Notes: a model not told the origin generated them from the letters alone. DNA of 40,448 bases from an uncultured Mucilaginibacter sp. (GCA_903863845.1 CAIPDP010000108.1:1-40448); one strand, 5' to 3'. Positions 17,216 to 26,837 are shown, counted from the stretch's first letter. A program made the numbers and translations.

Positions 17216-19720
17216 ATGAGAAGAAATTATTTCGTTGAGGGGGTGTTAACTGTCTTATTATGCATAGTGCTGACTGTTAATGCAAGCGCCAATAGGAGTA
17301 TAGGTTTTGATGAGATCAAAGGGAAAGTAACTGGCAGAATTATCGATTCTGTTACCCGTTTGCCTGTTTCTTATGCTACTATCAGTATTTTTAAAATTAA
17401 TAATCCAAGTCCTATCAACGGCGTAGTTTCTGACGATAACGGGGCATTCGTTTTAACCAATGTGGCTGAGGGTACTTATCGGATCGTAGTTGATTTTATT
17501 GGCTATCATAAAAAATCCATCAACAATGTCACCATTAGTAAAGCTTCTGCCGATGTTTCGCTGGGCTCAATATTACTTGCTCCTTCTACAAACCAATTAA
17601 AAACGGTCGAGATCGTAAGCAAGGCCCCAATCGTCGAAAATAAGATCGATAAACAGGTATATAACGTAGCCAACGACCTCACTTCACAGGGTGGTTCAGC
17701 CGCCGATGTATTGCCTAAAGTGCCGCAGGTTACCGTTGATATCGATGGTAATGTTTCTTTGCAAGGTAATAGCAATATCCAGTTTTTGATCAATGGGAAA
17801 CCTTCGAGTATTTTCGGTGCCAGTTTGGCTGATGCCTTGCAGTCAATACCAGCCAGTCAGATAAAAAGTATTGAAGTGATAACAAGTCCGGGTGCAAAAT
17901 ATGATGCCAATGGCACAGGCGGTATTATCAATATTGTTTTAAAGGAAAGTAAAATAGAAGGTGTAAACGGAAGCGTGAATTTATCGGCCGGTACGCGCCG
18001 CGAAAATGGCTCTCTAAATTTGAATATCCGTAAGGGAAATTTTGCTGTAAATGCTTATTTTAATGGCGGGGAGCAAATCAATAGTACGACCATCAATAAA
18101 TCAAATGTACTTTCCTATAATGGTGCCCGTGATACTTCAACCAACCAGGCGCAGTATGGCAGTAGCAGTTTTAGAAGGGGGGGCTTTCAATCAGGTTTAA
18201 GCCTAAATTGGGACATCACAAAAAAGGACCAATTAACTATTTCGGGTGGTTACAACCAATTTGAGAACCATAACTTCGGCCTTACTAACCAGGACCAGCT
18301 GACCAGCGATCTCGCCAACAACTTAATTGTTTCGGATGTACAAAGCTTGCGTAACTCCGATAGCCGCTTTGTTGGTAAATATTTCGACTACAGCGCAGCG
18401 TACAAAAAGACATTTGCAAAAGAAAACCAGGAACTGGATATTTTGGTGCACGCCAGTGATGGTAATAACCAGTCGAATTTTTCGCAGCAACAAACTTATT
18501 TAACCGGCGGTTATCCCGCTTCCGGTACCATCGGTAACAACCCGGGTAAAGATCATGAAACAGATATTTCGATAGATTATACCCAACCCTTCACCAAACA
18601 ATTTACGATCGAAACCGGAGCTAAAGCAACGCTCGAAAATATCAATAATACAGTAGTAACGGATACCCTTAAAAATGGTTCGTATGTGCCTAACGCTAAT
18701 CAAACCTATGGTTTTAATTACGATCGTAAGGTGTATGCTGCGTATTTGTCGGCGACTTTTTCTTTGTTCAATGATTTTTTTGATGGAAAGGCGGGGCTAC
18801 GTGATGAGTATACAAGCACTACAGCCGACTTTCCGGGCACCAATATACCGGGCTACAATATCCTTGCGCCATCGGCTGTTCTTACCCATAAATTAGATGA
18901 GACGCAGTCGCTTAAAATTAGCTATACCTATCGGATCCAAAGGCCTGATTATGGCTCATTAAATCCTTTTTATAACGTGAGTGATCCTCATAATATCAGT
19001 ACCGGAAATCCAAATTTGAGACCGGAAGAGGGTCACAACTACGAATTTGGCTATAGCAAAAATTTCGCTTCTGGTGCTAATATTTATGTTGGCTTATATT
19101 ACAGGTATAATACCAACGACTTGCAATCCTATACTACTTTTTATGATAGTTTAAAAGTAAACGGTACTACCTATTCCAACGTTTCTCTCACACAAAGAGC
19201 CAATATAGGTACGGAAACAACAGACGGACTTAGTTTATTTGCTTCATTACCTGTTACCAAACAGTTCAATCTGCGAAGTAATATGAATTTTTCGGACAGG
19301 ATCACTACAAACCCGGGCAATCCGACAGTAAGCGGTTTTATCTACCGGATAAACCTGAACGCTACTTATGAGTTTGGAAATGACCTGACGGCCGAAATAT
19401 TTGGAAATTACAATTCATCCCAAAGGACCATACAAGGTACCAGGCCGATATTTGCCTTTTATAATGTAGCAGTTAGGAAGCAATTGATGAAGAAGAAGTT
19501 TAGCATTGGCTTAACAGCTACCGATCCTTTTAATAAATATATCAACCAAACTTCAACTACTTCCGGCCCTAATTTTTACCAGACTAATCTGCGTGAAGTT
19601 CCATTCCGGTCATTTGGTATAACACTTTCCTATAAATTTGGTAAACTTGAATTTAAGAAAGAAAAGAAAGACGACAATAATAACCTGCCGGATAATCCTG
19701 ACGGTGGCGGTGGAAAGTAA
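17216..19720 (+). CDS. Outer membrane beta-barrel / TonB-dependent receptor-like protein
   Basis: 834 aa. Signal peptide (residues 1-26, ending NASA), then a carboxypeptidase-regulatory-like beta domain (about 35-120, KGKVTGRIIDSVTRLPVSYA), a plug domain (about 130-245 with ADVLPKVPQVTVDIDGNVSLQ and SIEVITSPGAKYDANGTGG), then a barrel of the OMP_b-brl_3 type to about 815. It ends SYKFGKLEFKKEKK and a short Asp/Asn/Gly tail. No SusD partner follows, so it is unlikely to be a glycan uptake pair. The upstream tandem box suggests control by the neighbouring two-component system. Ligand unknown. Confidence 0.92.
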   Translation: MRRNYFVEGVLTVLLCIVLTVNASANRSIGFDEIKGKVTGRIIDSVTRLPVSYATISIFKINNPSPINGVVSDDNGAFVLTNVAEGTYRIVVDFIGYHKKSINNVTISKASADVSLGSILLAPSTNQLKTVEIVSKAPIVENKIDKQVYNVANDLTSQGGSAADVLPKVPQVTVDIDGNVSLQGNSNIQFLINGKPSSIFGASLADALQSIPASQIKSIEVITSPGAKYDANGTGGIINIVLKESKIEGVNGSVNLSAGTRRENGSLNLNIRKGNFAVNAYFNGGEQINSTTINKSNVLSYNGARDTSTNQAQYGSSSFRRGGFQSGLSLNWDITKKDQLTISGGYNQFENHNFGLTNQDQLTSDLANNLIVSDVQSLRNSDSRFVGKYFDYSAAYKKTFAKENQELDILVHASDGNNQSNFSQQQTYLTGGYPASGTIGNNPGKDHETDISIDYTQPFTKQFTIETGAKATLENINNTVVTDTLKNGSYVPNANQTYGFNYDRKVYAAYLSATFSLFNDFFDGKAGLRDEYTSTTADFPGTNIPGYNILAPSAVLTHKLDETQSLKISYTYRIQRPDYGSLNPFYNVSDPHNISTGNPNLRPEEGHNYEFGYSKNFASGANIYVGLYYRYNTNDLQSYTTFYDSLKVNGTTYSNVSLTQRANIGTETTDGLSLFASLPVTKQFNLRSNMNFSDRITTNPGNPTVSGFIYRINLNATYEFGNDLTAEIFGNYNSSQRTIQGTRPIFAFYNVAVRKQLMKKKFSIGLTATDPFNKYINQTSTTSGPNFYQTNLREVPFRSFGITLSYKFGKLEFKKEKKDDNNNLPDNPDGGGGK

Positions 19721-19808
19721 CAGCAAATAAAACCACACCATCAATTTAGTGTTAAGGCAACATTACCTATTTACGAAAAGTTAATTTAAACTTATTCGAT
19801 AGTTAATG

Positions 19809-19816
19809 TAATTTTG
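19809..19816 (+). promoter_or_regulatory. -7 box immediately before the 80-aa gene
   Basis: TAATTTTG fits TAnnTTTG, and TTTA lies about 20 bases upstream. Only five bases separate it from the ATG at 19822, so the transcript would be leaderless or nearly so. Confidence 0.5.
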
Positions 19817-19821
19817 ACGCT

Positions 19822-20064
19822 ATGGCTAAAAATAGTTTACCAACATACGCAATAGTAGAATTATTAATACGACTAGAAAAATACGATTCAGCAATTGGTG
19901 CTTATAAAGACCATACAGTATATGATGACGAAGTGATGGTTAAGACATCAGGTGGTAGTATCCGCTTTCCTGAACACCTCATCATCCGCCAGTTCGAATC
20001 ACCTGAACTCATCACTGAAAATGAGTTGATCAAAACAGCACAATGGTTTAAAGCGACTGTCTGA
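19822..20064 (+). CDS. Small hypothetical protein, 80 aa
   Basis: MAKNSLPTYAIVELLIRLEKYDSAIGAYKDHTV and following residues; soluble, mixed charge, no Cys pair, no TM segment. Coding character is good (normal composition, promoter just upstream). Family not recognised. It stands alone between the receptor and the 909-aa protein, with a large hairpin 60 bases after its stop. Confidence 0.7.
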   Translation: MAKNSLPTYAIVELLIRLEKYDSAIGAYKDHTVYDDEVMVKTSGGSIRFPEHLIIRQFESPELITENELIKTAQWFKATV

Positions 20065-20123
20065 GTTCGCAATCATATTAAATAAACCTATAAACAGACA
20101 GGCTGAAGGATAGTAAAAGACAG

Positions 20124-20168
20124 CTATAACTAAAAATTTAATTTTGAAAATTAAAAATTTAGTTATAG
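20124..20168. terminator. AT-rich 45-base near-perfect hairpin
   Basis: CTATAACTAAA (20124-20134) pairs with TTTAGTTATAG (20158-20168). Inside, after a 2x2 A/A mismatch, TTTAATTTT faces AAAATTAAA. It follows the 80-aa gene and precedes the 909-aa gene. It lacks a GC stem, so it could be a weak bidirectional terminator, an operator or a cruciform. Confidence 0.45.
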
Positions 20169-20273
20169 ATTTAGTTCAACCAATTTCCAGGTATATTTAT
20201 GTTCGTTTCCGGTGCGGGTTGATCATTTTAGATCCGATTTGAATTGAGCATTTGGACCATTATTTGAAGATCT

Positions 20274-23003
20274 ATGAAAAAGTCAGGCCTATTACTCGCA
20301 CTGTTGATTTTTGCCGGCAGCTGCGCAATTGCCCAGGGCACAAGCCCGGTATTGCAAAATATCGTAACAAAACTCAAAAATTTCGGCAACAATCACATCA
20401 TCGAAAAAGCCTACCTTGGCTTCGATCGGCCATATTATGCTGCCGGAGATACCTTATATTTTAAGGCATATCTGTTGATTGGCGAACAGCATGAGGTTTC
20501 GAGGGCAAGTGGAGTTTTAAGAGTTGACTTGATTGGTGTTGCAAACAATATTATCAAGAGCAGAATCTTAAAAATAAGCAACGGAACTGCCAATGGTGAC
20601 TTTAATTTACCTGACTCCCTCAAGAGCGGGATTTACCGGATCAGGGCCTTTACCCGATACATGCAGAATGCTCCCGAATACTTTTTTGATAAGTCGGTAT
20701 ATATTTCAGGAAACGGAAATAATTTTTCAAATATCGATATGCACCAGGGCAGCGACCCGGATATTCAATTTTTTCCTGAAGGTGGAGAATTGGTTAATAC
20801 GGTAATGTCGAGGGTGGCATTTAAAGCTATTGGTGTAAATGGTTTGGGCATCAAAGCAAAGGGAACAATTATCGATAATACGAATGCCCCGGTTGCTGAA
20901 TTTACTTCAAATGACCTCGGTATGGGTTCGTTTTTTATTCAGCCTGAAGATGGAAAGACCTATAAAGCAAAAGTAACTTATGCTAATGGAAAGCAAGCTC
21001 TGATAGATTTGCCTCAGGCATTGGCGAAAGGGATATTGTTGCGCATTAAAGATACCTTAGGTAAGGTATCTGTCGATATTGTTTGTAATAAAGCCTATTT
21101 GCAGGAAAATATGAACAAGGATGTTAACCTGATCATTTATTCAGGCGGGGCATTGAGGCAGGTGAATACCAAACTGGATAGTAAAGAGATGGGCCTGGAC
21201 GTACCTGAATCGCAATTTCCATCAGGTGTGTTGAGGGTTACCTTATTTTCTCAGGAAGGTGAGCCATTAAGTGAAAGGCTGGTGTTTCTTCAAAATGCTG
21301 ATATCCTCAATATTTCGATCAACAGCAGTAAGTCCGCCTATAAGACAAGGGAGCTTGTTGGTATCAATGTGAATGCAAAAAGTAATGGGTTGCCGGTTGC
21401 CGGTTTATATTCGGCAGCTGTATTGGACGAAACTAAGGTTCCTTTTAGTGATAATGATGAAACCACCATTCTATCCTATCTTTTATTGAGTTCGGAATTG
21501 AAGGGTTTTATTGAAAAGCCGAATTATTATTTTGCTCAACCTTCTGCCAATACCAAAAGCGACCTTGATGTATTGATGTTGACCCAGGGTTACCGCAAAT
21601 TTACCTGGAAGCAATTAAGCGATGATACTTCCCATTTTAAGTTTCCGGGGGAAAGAGCATTAAGTTTATCGGGTTACCAAAAAAATTCTGCAGGAGCGCC
21701 GATCCCCGACCACGACGTTATTTTATTGGCAGAAAAAACCGGCGGTATATTAAGTGCAAAGACCGACAAACAAGGGAAATTCAGTTTCGACAATATCGAC
21801 TTTGAAGATGGTACGCTATTTACCTTACAGGCAACAGGCTCAACTAAGGAAAAGAAATCTAGCGCACTTACACTAAACGTGGAAAGCGAACCTGAGGTCG
21901 CTAATAAAACTACTCCCGTGGCTATCGCCGAAAAACTTAAAGCTTATGATGAAAGAAAGTCGGGGAGTGATCAAACAATGGCACAGGCCAATGCAAATGT
22001 AGATCAGGACTTAAGCGGTGCCGACATTTCTGGATCTGCAACGTTAACGGACGCCTTGAAATCGCATATTAAAGACATCAATTTTATTTCGGGTGCACCT
22101 TATTTGAAAGAATTTAAATACCCAATGCTGATCGTTGTAGACGGTAAGATCAGCAATAGTTATGCAAATCTGGATAACCTTAGTACTTCAAATATTTCAG
22201 CAATAAAGGTTTTAAAAGGGAAAAATGCTGAATCTTTTGGTGCAAACGGCAACTCTGGAGTTTTGGTGATCAATACACGCTTTGGAACGTCGTCGGCCAA
22301 TTTAAATGGACAGGCACAGGATGATAAAACCACATCCAAAGTGTCCCGAATTGACGATGCTCATTATCGTTCGTCAAACATTTCCGGACCTGGCCATGCT
22401 GATCAGGTCATACACGGTGACGCATTTTCTTATGCAACAAGTTTGGTTACAGCGCTGAACGGCAGATTGAATGGCGTTGATTTTGTTGATGGAACACCTT
22501 ATCTCAGAGGGGGCAGTGTGCTTTCATCCGGGGTGGAAGCCATCACGTCAATGTATGTGATCCTGGACGGTACACCTTTAGGTCATACCTCAATCGATAA
22601 CATCAATCCCCACTCAGTAGAAACTGTTGAGTTATTGCGCGGAGCTAATGCCAGTATCTATGGGTCTGAAGCCGGTGCCGGAGTTTTAGTAATAACCACC
22701 AGGATAAAGGGTGATGCTTACGATATTCCGCAGACATCATTAGGTAACTTACGTTTCAAGGGGCATGGGTTTTATAAAGCACGGGAGTTTTATTCCCCCA
22801 AATATTTTACTTCTGCTCAAGGCGGTACATTAGATCAACGCAGTACAATTTATTGGAATCCAAACCTAACTACCGATGCAAATGGCAACGGATCATTTGA
22901 GTTTTATAATGCAGACGGCAAAGGTAGTTATCGCGTAATTGTTGAGGGTATGGACGGCAAAGGGAATATAGGATGGCAGGTTTACCGTTACAAGGTTGAA
23001 TAA
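20274..23003 (+). CDS. Secreted MG2-like protein with two plug-like segments and no barrel
   Basis: 909 aa. Signal peptide MKKSGLLLALLIFAGSCAIAQG (possible lipobox at Cys17). Residues about 44-330 look like tandem macroglobulin-type beta domains (DRPYYAAGDTLYFKAYLL, GIYRIRAFTRYMQ, FFPEGGELV). A regulatory beta domain sits near 480-530 (DKQGKFSFDN). Two segments resemble TonB-receptor plugs: about 616-670 (VDGKISNSY, ENSGVLVINTR-like end) and about 760-812 (ILDGTPLGH, ELLRGANASIYG, GVLVITTR). No membrane barrel follows. Similar proteins are common in Bacteroidota and their role is unclear. Probably periplasmic or at the cell surface. Confidence 0.82.
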   Translation: MKKSGLLLALLIFAGSCAIAQGTSPVLQNIVTKLKNFGNNHIIEKAYLGFDRPYYAAGDTLYFKAYLLIGEQHEVSRASGVLRVDLIGVANNIIKSRILKISNGTANGDFNLPDSLKSGIYRIRAFTRYMQNAPEYFFDKSVYISGNGNNFSNIDMHQGSDPDIQFFPEGGELVNTVMSRVAFKAIGVNGLGIKAKGTIIDNTNAPVAEFTSNDLGMGSFFIQPEDGKTYKAKVTYANGKQALIDLPQALAKGILLRIKDTLGKVSVDIVCNKAYLQENMNKDVNLIIYSGGALRQVNTKLDSKEMGLDVPESQFPSGVLRVTLFSQEGEPLSERLVFLQNADILNISINSSKSAYKTRELVGINVNAKSNGLPVAGLYSAAVLDETKVPFSDNDETTILSYLLLSSELKGFIEKPNYYFAQPSANTKSDLDVLMLTQGYRKFTWKQLSDDTSHFKFPGERALSLSGYQKNSAGAPIPDHDVILLAEKTGGILSAKTDKQGKFSFDNIDFEDGTLFTLQATGSTKEKKSSALTLNVESEPEVANKTTPVAIAEKLKAYDERKSGSDQTMAQANANVDQDLSGADISGSATLTDALKSHIKDINFISGAPYLKEFKYPMLIVVDGKISNSYANLDNLSTSNISAIKVLKGKNAESFGANGNSGVLVINTRFGTSSANLNGQAQDDKTTSKVSRIDDAHYRSSNISGPGHADQVIHGDAFSYATSLVTALNGRLNGVDFVDGTPYLRGGSVLSSGVEAITSMYVILDGTPLGHTSIDNINPHSVETVELLRGANASIYGSEAGAGVLVITTRIKGDAYDIPQTSLGNLRFKGHGFYKAREFYSPKYFTSAQGGTLDQRSTIYWNPNLTTDANGNGSFEFYNADGKGSYRVIVEGMDGKGNIGWQVYRYKVE

Positions 23004-23037
23004 AACTTGTTGACATTTACGCTATGCGTAAAGTTTT
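23002..23037. terminator. Bidirectional terminator between convergent genes
   Basis: TTTACGC (23016-23022), loop TAT, GCGTAAA (23026-23032), followed by GTTTT on the plus strand. AAAACTT and AAGTTTT give an outer or alternative pairing and a U-run for the minus strand. It lies exactly between the stops at 23003 and 23045. Confidence 0.65.
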
Positions 23038-23044
23038 ACAGCGT

Positions 23045-23809
23045 TTAGAACAGTCGCCCGATAATGATCTTGAAGATAGCTTTGTCGGTACTATTAGTGA
23101 AACCCAGGCCAACCCCGCCGTTGAATTCCCACTTAGGATCAGTATTCAGGTCAATTGCAGCGAATAACTGGTGCTGTTGCAATTGAATTGGATCATAGTG
23201 GAAAAACGGTCCTGTGCTGCCATAATATTCAATTCCCAAAGCAACTACTTTCGATACGTCATAGCTACCTTTTATATTGGGTGAGAAGATCATGCCACGG
23301 TGTTCGTCGGGGCCGGCAAAACTTTGATCCAGGGTAGGGTTAAGGGCTATATACCATTTGTTGATTTTCTTGTCAACTATTGGCCTGATCTCAAGTGTTG
23401 ATGTATTTGCAGAATATTCCTTTTTCTGAAAGCCAAATTCAACGGATATACTTACACCAACGGGCCATTTCCAGCTTTCAGGCGCTGCAACCCTTGGCCT
23501 GATATGCGATCCTACGTAGGAAGTTCTGCCATCATCGCCAAGCGCATTAAAAAAATAAAAACCAGTCTCAAACCAGGGTGTCCAGCCATGGGTTATTTCA
23601 AGCGTTTCATGGAAAATATGATTGGTTGGCAGCTGCCCATCGAAGATGCTGGTGCTGCCGTTTGCGGTGTAGTTGCTATGCAACTCAAACATGGTATGAC
23701 CTTGTTCGACAGTTTCGGAGCCATAAACTTGTATTTCATAATTATCCTGGGCCTTAAGGTTCCCAATAAACAAGCATATGAAGCATCCGAGTAATATAAC
23801 TTTACGCAT
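23045..23809 (-). CDS. Outer membrane beta-barrel-like protein, function unknown
   Basis: 254 aa. Signal peptide MRKVILLGCFICLFIGNLKAQ, then mature protein starting DNYEIQVYGSETVEQGHTMFELHSNYT. Alternating aromatic beta-strands (WTPWFETGFYFFNA, GVSISVEFGFQKKEYS, WYIALNPTLDQSF, VVALGIEYYGSTGPFF, WEFNGGVGLGFT) and a C-terminal KIIIGRLF ending in Phe all fit a 10-14 strand outer membrane barrel. Resembles the broad group of transporter-like or phenol-degradation-associated barrels, but I cannot place it further. Single gene, divergent from the VIT/cytochrome pair. Confidence 0.78.
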   Translation of the reverse strand: MRKVILLGCFICLFIGNLKAQDNYEIQVYGSETVEQGHTMFELHSNYTANGSTSIFDGQLPTNHIFHETLEITHGWTPWFETGFYFFNALGDDGRTSYVGSHIRPRVAAPESWKWPVGVSISVEFGFQKKEYSANTSTLEIRPIVDKKINKWYIALNPTLDQSFAGPDEHRGMIFSPNIKGSYDVSKVVALGIEYYGSTGPFFHYDPIQLQQHQLFAAIDLNTDPKWEFNGGVGLGFTNSTDKAIFKIIIGRLF

Positions 23810-23992
23810 AGGTAGATCTAATAGAATTTTACAGTTCCCAAAACTAAGGGAATCGGTTTAAAGTTTTCGTAATAAAACTATGATGAAATTCTGTTTGAAA
23901 CCTGAAGTCAGGGAAATTGAATAAATATTTCTGAAAATTCAGTTTTAATCCAATATTTACTACTTACTTTCACTTGCGAATGATCGCATGAT

Positions 23993-24493
23993 ATGGCCAA
24001 TCACCTTTCCACAAACCAGCATACAGTACAACCAAGCTTTGTAATTCAAAAGGTGCAACCAGCTTTATTGGGATTAATGGATGGTTCGGTATCAACACTG
24101 GCACCTATTTTTGCCACAGCGGGCTTAACCGGAAATCCGATGAAGGCTTTTTATGTAGGGCTGGCATCATCGATGGGCGCAGGGGTAAGCATGGGCCTTG
24201 CTGAGGCATTATCGGATGATGGCAAAGTTACCGGCCGTGGAAGCCCGATCATGCGCGGCGGTATAACAGCATTCGGAACCGCTCTTGGCGGAATGCTGCA
24301 TACACTTCCATTCCTGATCCCGGATATGCATCAGGCACTGCATTTGGCTTATACCGTCGTAATATTTGAATTGCTCGCCATCGCATTGATCAGGTACCGT
24401 TTTATGAAAAGCCCTTTGTGGAGAACTATTCTGCAAGTGATCGTAGGTGGGGGGATCGTATTTGCACTGGGAATTTTTCTGGGACAGAGTTAA
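23993..24493 (+). CDS. VIT/CCC1-family iron or manganese transporter (MbfA-like membrane domain)
   Basis: 166 aa, about five TM segments. [17 protein letters not shown] near the start and [16 protein letters not shown] with [31 protein letters not shown] match the membrane half of MbfA, an iron exporter with an N-terminal erythrin (ferritin-like) domain. That domain is absent: only a 25-residue soluble lead precedes TM1. Role is probably Fe2+ or Mn2+ export. Twenty bases separate it from the following cytochrome gene, so the two are likely one operon. Confidence 0.85.
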   Translation: MANHLSTNQHTVQPSFVIQKVQPALLGLMDGSVSTLAPIFATAGLTGNPMKAFYVGLASSMGAGVSMGLAEALSDDGKVTGRGSPIMRGGITAFGTALGGMLHTLPFLIPDMHQALHLAYTVVIFELLAIALIRYRFMKSPLWRTILQVIVGGGIVFALGIFLGQS

Positions 24494-24513
24494 AATATAA
24501 CAACAACAATAGT

Positions 24514-25173
24514 ATGACCAAAAGTGAACAACCAACCTCAATCACTGAGCAAAGCAGAACTTACTCATCTTCGTTGCGTTTCTGGCATTGGGCCAACGCA
24601 ATAGTTATCACCGGTTCGTTATTAACGGTATTGATCAATTCAACTTTATTAAAGGGTTGGACCCTGCAGTCTTTTATTCGTGACGAATTGAAAAAGTCAG
24701 GGGTAACGGTCACTGATGATCAGGCTCGCTCAGTTTCACATGCACTGCGCGATCGCGTTTGGGATTTCCATGCTTATTTTGGCTATGGCCTTATAGCTTT
24801 ATTAGTGTTTCGTTTGGTAGCAGAATTCGCCGGCCTGACGGACCAGAAACTCAGCCGGAAAATTGCGGCATTCTACCGTCAATATAAAGCCGGACAGAAC
24901 AAATTGATCGTCCGTGGTGAACTTTTTGTAAAATCATTGTACGCCACCTTTTATTTGATATTGATCGTTTTAGCAATTACCGGTTTATGCTTGGTATTTG
25001 AAGACGATGTGCCTGTTTTGCACAAAATGCACTTTATCAGAGAGATCCACGGATTTTGCCTATACCTCGTTTTAGCCTTCCTGTTTTTGCATATCGCAGG
25101 CGTTTACCTTGCTGAACGGAAAAATAAACCCGGCATAGTATCTGATATGATCAACGGGGGCTCTAAAAAATAG
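24514..25173 (+). CDS. Cytochrome b561-type (Ni/Fe-hydrogenase b subunit-like) membrane protein
   Basis: 219 aa starting MTKSEQPTS; a longer in-frame start at 24418 overlaps the transporter gene and is rejected. Four TM helices with candidate haem ligands His25 (LRFWHWANA), His86 (WDFHAYFG), His179 (REIHGFCLY) and His193 (FLFLHIAG). This layout fits di-haem b-type cytochromes that move electrons across the membrane. There is no hydrogenase or other dehydrogenase nearby. Its only partner is the upstream VIT transporter, which hints at iron redox chemistry. Confidence 0.87.
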   Translation: MTKSEQPTSITEQSRTYSSSLRFWHWANAIVITGSLLTVLINSTLLKGWTLQSFIRDELKKSGVTVTDDQARSVSHALRDRVWDFHAYFGYGLIALLVFRLVAEFAGLTDQKLSRKIAAFYRQYKAGQNKLIVRGELFVKSLYATFYLILIVLAITGLCLVFEDDVPVLHKMHFIREIHGFCLYLVLAFLFLHIAGVYLAERKNKPGIVSDMINGGSKK

Positions 25174-25187
25174 CTCAACCGTCGATC

Positions 25188-26837
25188 TTATTTGCGTATC
25201 AGATAAACACTGTCGATTACTGTTCCGCGTGTACTCTTGTTGATGAATGCAGGCAAAATGGTTTCGTTTTTATAGTTTGGAAACGATTTTACGATGGTAA
25301 ATCCCTTTTGCTCGCCGCGAAGAAGATCTATTGTTTTCTGATTGGCAAAAAACAGCTGGTTACTGCCTGTTTTAACAGTGTCAAAGCCTTCAACTGTTAG
25401 CGACTTAATGGGTCGTTTAACATGAAACTGGAAAATGTTATTTTCGGTCCCAATATTATTCAGGCCATATGCCTCAAAAGCAGGTTGATCGACGAAGGTG
25501 GCTGCTTTTATTTGCCCGCGATAACTGATCACCAGTTTATAAAACACCGTGTTTAAATAAAAGTTGGCAAAAAGCGAAGCGATGCAGGCCAATAGGAAAG
25601 TTGCAAATCTTTTTTCTCCGGCGTTCATCCAAACAAATACCCCGGCGGAAGTAAAAAATAGTAAACCGGCTACCAGGTACCAATTATTGCCCGGTTCGGC
25701 GAAATAATGAACAATCAAAATAACGGCGGGCAAAGCAACTATATATACCCATAGCGCAATTGACCGGTAGTTTGCGGCAAATTTATTGAGCTGCTCATAA
25801 CAGTAAGGTGCAGTTATGATAGCAAATAAAGGGAAAATGGTATTGGTATAAAATGGAAGCTGAAAACCCGACAATGAAAACAAGCACAATAACAATAGTC
25901 CTCCACTGATGGCAAAGTATTCGGCCGAAGGTTTTCGCCTGATGATACCTGATACACTTTTAAATATGGCATAATAAAACACCAGACACCATGGCGCAAA
26001 GGCCCAAAGCAAAGTGTGCAGGTAAAAGAATATATCCCCTGATTTCCGGGTGATGGGACCACTGTTTACAAAGCGACCAAACTGGCTATCCCAGAAAAAC
26101 CATTTAATGCCTGATACATGATGTCGCCCAAATACCAATTTCTCGGGATGCAGGTCGAACTGTAAATAAAGTGCATACAGCTCCGGTAGTATAAACAGGC
26201 CGGTAAGCAACAAAAGTAAAGCCCATTTTGGCCGGAAGATTTCGCGGTATTTGCCGCTAAGCACCAATTGACCGATCAGGGCACCGTAAATGGCAATGGT
26301 TACAAAAATCCCCTTGGTCATAATAGCAAGGGCACCCATAAGTGCGGCAAAGAAAAGATCATAAAAAGTAAATCGCTTCTCTAATTGGCTGATATGATAG
26401 ATACTGCCGATCACCATCGCCATCAGGTAGGGCTCGGCACGTACATCGGTATTTGACATGATGAGATGTTGCGACGTTGCAAGGATAAGTGCCGCTAACC
26501 ATGCTACCTCGGTACCATAATATTTTTTTGAGAACAGGTAGGTATAGCGCAGACCAATCAAAAAGAAAAGCAGTGCCGGAAGACGGTAGGCCCATACCGA
26601 TACCCCAAATACCCGAAAACTTAAAGCGATTGCCCAAAAGGGAAAATGTGGTTTGTCCAGCCAGTCCTGGTTATAGGTAAACAATTGCCAGAATTGATGG
26701 CGATAAAGCAGGTTTTTTGCAATAGAACCATACAGCCCCGGATCATCGGTAAAAAAATCGAGGTTGAAACCCGAAAAATTGACCAAAATCGCCAATAACA
26801 GCAGAAAAAGGTAAATCCGGTGGCGAATGTTTTTCAT
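25188..26837 (-). CDS. GT39/ArnT-like membrane glycosyltransferase
   Basis: 549 aa from Met at 26837 (MKNIRHRIYLF); the Met four codons upstream is possible. About 11-12 TM segments. First loop motif FFTDDPGLYGSIAKNLL holds the acidic residues typical of PMT_2/ArnT enzymes, followed by DKPHFPFWAIAL, as in undecaprenyl-phosphate-sugar users. TDVRAEPYLMAM is the second characteristic loop. It transfers a sugar from a polyprenyl-phosphate carrier to lipid or protein on the periplasmic side. The acceptor is unknown. Stops 14 bases from the cytochrome stop (convergent). Confidence 0.88.
   Translation of the reverse strand: MKNIRHRIYLFLLLLAILVNFSGFNLDFFTDDPGLYGSIAKNLLYRHQFWQLFTYNQDWLDKPHFPFWAIALSFRVFGVSVWAYRLPALLFFLIGLRYTYLFSKKYYGTEVAWLAALILATSQHLIMSNTDVRAEPYLMAMVIGSIYHISQLEKRFTFYDLFFAALMGALAIMTKGIFVTIAIYGALIGQLVLSGKYREIFRPKWALLLLLTGLFILPELYALYLQFDLHPEKLVFGRHHVSGIKWFFWDSQFGRFVNSGPITRKSGDIFFYLHTLLWAFAPWCLVFYYAIFKSVSGIIRRKPSAEYFAISGGLLLLCLFSLSGFQLPFYTNTIFPLFAIITAPYCYEQLNKFAANYRSIALWVYIVALPAVILIVHYFAEPGNNWYLVAGLLFFTSAGVFVWMNAGEKRFATFLLACIASLFANFYLNTVFYKLVISYRGQIKAATFVDQPAFEAYGLNNIGTENNIFQFHVKRPIKSLTVEGFDTVKTGSNQLFFANQKTIDLLRGEQKGFTIVKSFPNYKNETILPAFINKSTRGTVIDSVYLIRK

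Noticed and set aside
17216..19720. SusC/SusD glycan uptake pair
   Set aside because: No SusD-like lipoprotein gene follows, and the barrel is of the OMP_b-brl_3 type rather than the longer SusC type.
24418..24513. Upstream start for the cytochrome b gene
   Set aside because: It would overlap the VIT transporter gene in another frame and adds a hydrophilic, non-family segment.
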